This document shows, piece by piece, positions 5,627 to 6,245 of a stretch of DNA of 6,245 bases; positions within the stretch are counted from its first letter, which is position 1, and each line of letters opens with the position of its first letter. Source of the DNA: Erythrobacter sp. (GTDB taxonomy: Bacteria; Pseudomonadota; Alphaproteobacteria; Sphingomonadales; Sphingomonadaceae); NCBI GenBank assembly GCA_003483125.1, contig DMWU01000141.1, positions 1 through 6,245 on the forward strand, read 5' to 3'. The position numbers and the translations under genes are program-made. The notes below the pieces were generated by a model. It was not told where the DNA came from. It did no database searches and saw only the letters and a list, made by a program, of their open reading frames with translations.

Positions 5627-6245
5627 AGCCTTCAGCCGCCCAGCGCGCCACCACTTCATCGCCATCCATCGAGCTGTCACGAATTGTGCCGGGAGTGCGG
5701 CTGAAGCGCGGTGCAGGTGCCGTGTGCCACACGCCATCGCGCTCCTCATAGGCGCCGCGCGCCTTCATATGCGCGTGATCTCGCGCTTCGTCGAGCGGCA
5801 GGACTGGGGCAACACAAGCATCGGAGCCTTCCAGCAGTGCGCTCCACTCGGCGCATGGCTTAGTCTTGAACAATGCGCCGAGTTTCTCTGCGTAATCATC
5901 CCAATTGGCCGGGTCCATCTGGCCCTGGCCAAGCTCGACCATCATGCCGCATTTTTCGAGAAGTTCGGCATAGAATTGCGGCTCGATCGCGCCGACGGAG
6001 ATTTCACGCCCATCAGCACACTCATAGGTGCGATAGAAATGCGCCGCACCGCCCAGCATGCCCTTGCCCCGCTCCGTTGAGAGGTGAGGTGCATGGCGTA
6101 CGCCGAAGAAGAAGCTCATCAGACTGGTGGCGCCATCGACGATTGCGGCATCGACCACCTGCCCCTTGCCGGACCGGGCAACATCCAGCAAAGCCGCCAG
6201 GATGCCCATGGCGAGGTAGGCTCCGCCTCCTCCGAAATCCCCCAC
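5625..6245 (-). CDS. Alpha-methylacyl-CoA racemase, CoA-transferase family III (N-terminal part outside window)
   Basis: 206 C-terminal residues of a CaiB/BaiF-fold protein; full-length bacterial racemases are about 360 residues, so the first 150 or so lie right of the window. The first visible codon is GTG read as internal Val: V-G-D-F-G-G-G-G is the racemase signature whose Asp (residue 3 here) corresponds to D156 of the Mycobacterium enzyme [12 protein letters not shown] supplies the second catalytic acid, E88, matching MCR E241. The catalytic His region is beyond the edge. G-K-G-Q-V-V-D-A-A and T-Y-E-C-A-D-G-R are also typical. It would interconvert 2R- and 2S-methylacyl-CoA so that branched chains can enter beta-oxidation, in the cytoplasm. 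An oddity is L-G-G-A-A-H-F-Y, where relatives usually read L-D-G-G-A-P-(F/Y)-Y. The downstream MaoC hydratase fits the same pathway. Confidence 0.9.
   Translation of the reverse strand: MGDFGGGGAYLAMGILAALLDVARSGKGQVVDAAIVDGATSLMSFFFGVRHAPHLSTERGKGMLGGAAHFYRTYECADGREISVGAIEPQFYAELLEKCGMMVELGQGQMDPANWDDYAEKLGALFKTKPCAEWSALLEGSDACVAPVLPLDEARDHAHMKARGAYEERDGVWHTAPAPRFSRTPGTIRDSSMDGDEVVARWAAEG

Noticed and set aside
1..6245. CRISPR arrays, tRNA/rRNA genes, insertion sequences and phage genes
   Set aside because: No spaced direct repeats, no tRNA-like cloverleaf, no transposase or phage protein, and uniform coding style throughout.

Overview
The window reads as ordinary chromosomal DNA of a moderately GC-rich Gram-negative bacterium. 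It is most likely an alphaproteobacterium; Sphingomonadales/Erythrobacteraceae is my best guess from the style of the acyl-CoA genes and the envelope proteins, but no rRNA or other decisive marker is present. It is densely coding: six protein genes, two of them cut by the window edges, with no RNA genes, mobile elements or CRISPR. The longest non-coding stretch is 85 bases (5076-5160).

Layout from left to right. (1) 3-1394, plus strand: nearly all of a NodT/OprM-type outer-membrane efflux lipoprotein. Its first visible codons encode a lipobox, so the true start lies just left of the window. (2) 1364-5075, minus strand: a tightly packed three-gene set, in transcription order a DUF3604 lipoprotein with a PHP-like metal site, a membrane-anchored PpiC/parvulin-like protein, and a HupE/UreJ-type membrane protein with a periplasmic N-terminal domain. 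The first junction is a TAGTG stop/start overlap and the second an ATGA overlap, so the three are almost certainly co-transcribed and translationally coupled. The last gene runs tail-to-tail into the efflux gene with a 31-base overlap. (3) 5161-6245, minus strand: a MaoC-type hydratase and, upstream of it, the C-terminal part of an alpha-methylacyl-CoA racemase (CoA-transferase family III), 11 bases apart. These look like part of a branched-chain acyl-CoA catabolism operon that continues beyond the right edge.

The part worth attention is the DUF3604-PpiC-HupE triad. All three products are predicted to sit at or face the periplasmic side of the envelope, and the lipoprotein has Asp at +2, which in E. 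coli would retain it in the inner membrane beside the other two. A metal-permease-like protein that keeps its His/Asp motifs, a degenerate foldase and a putative metallohydrolase suggest a periplasmic metalloenzyme with its own metal supply and folding helper. The enzyme's substrate is unknown. This is an inference from context and motifs, not an established pathway.
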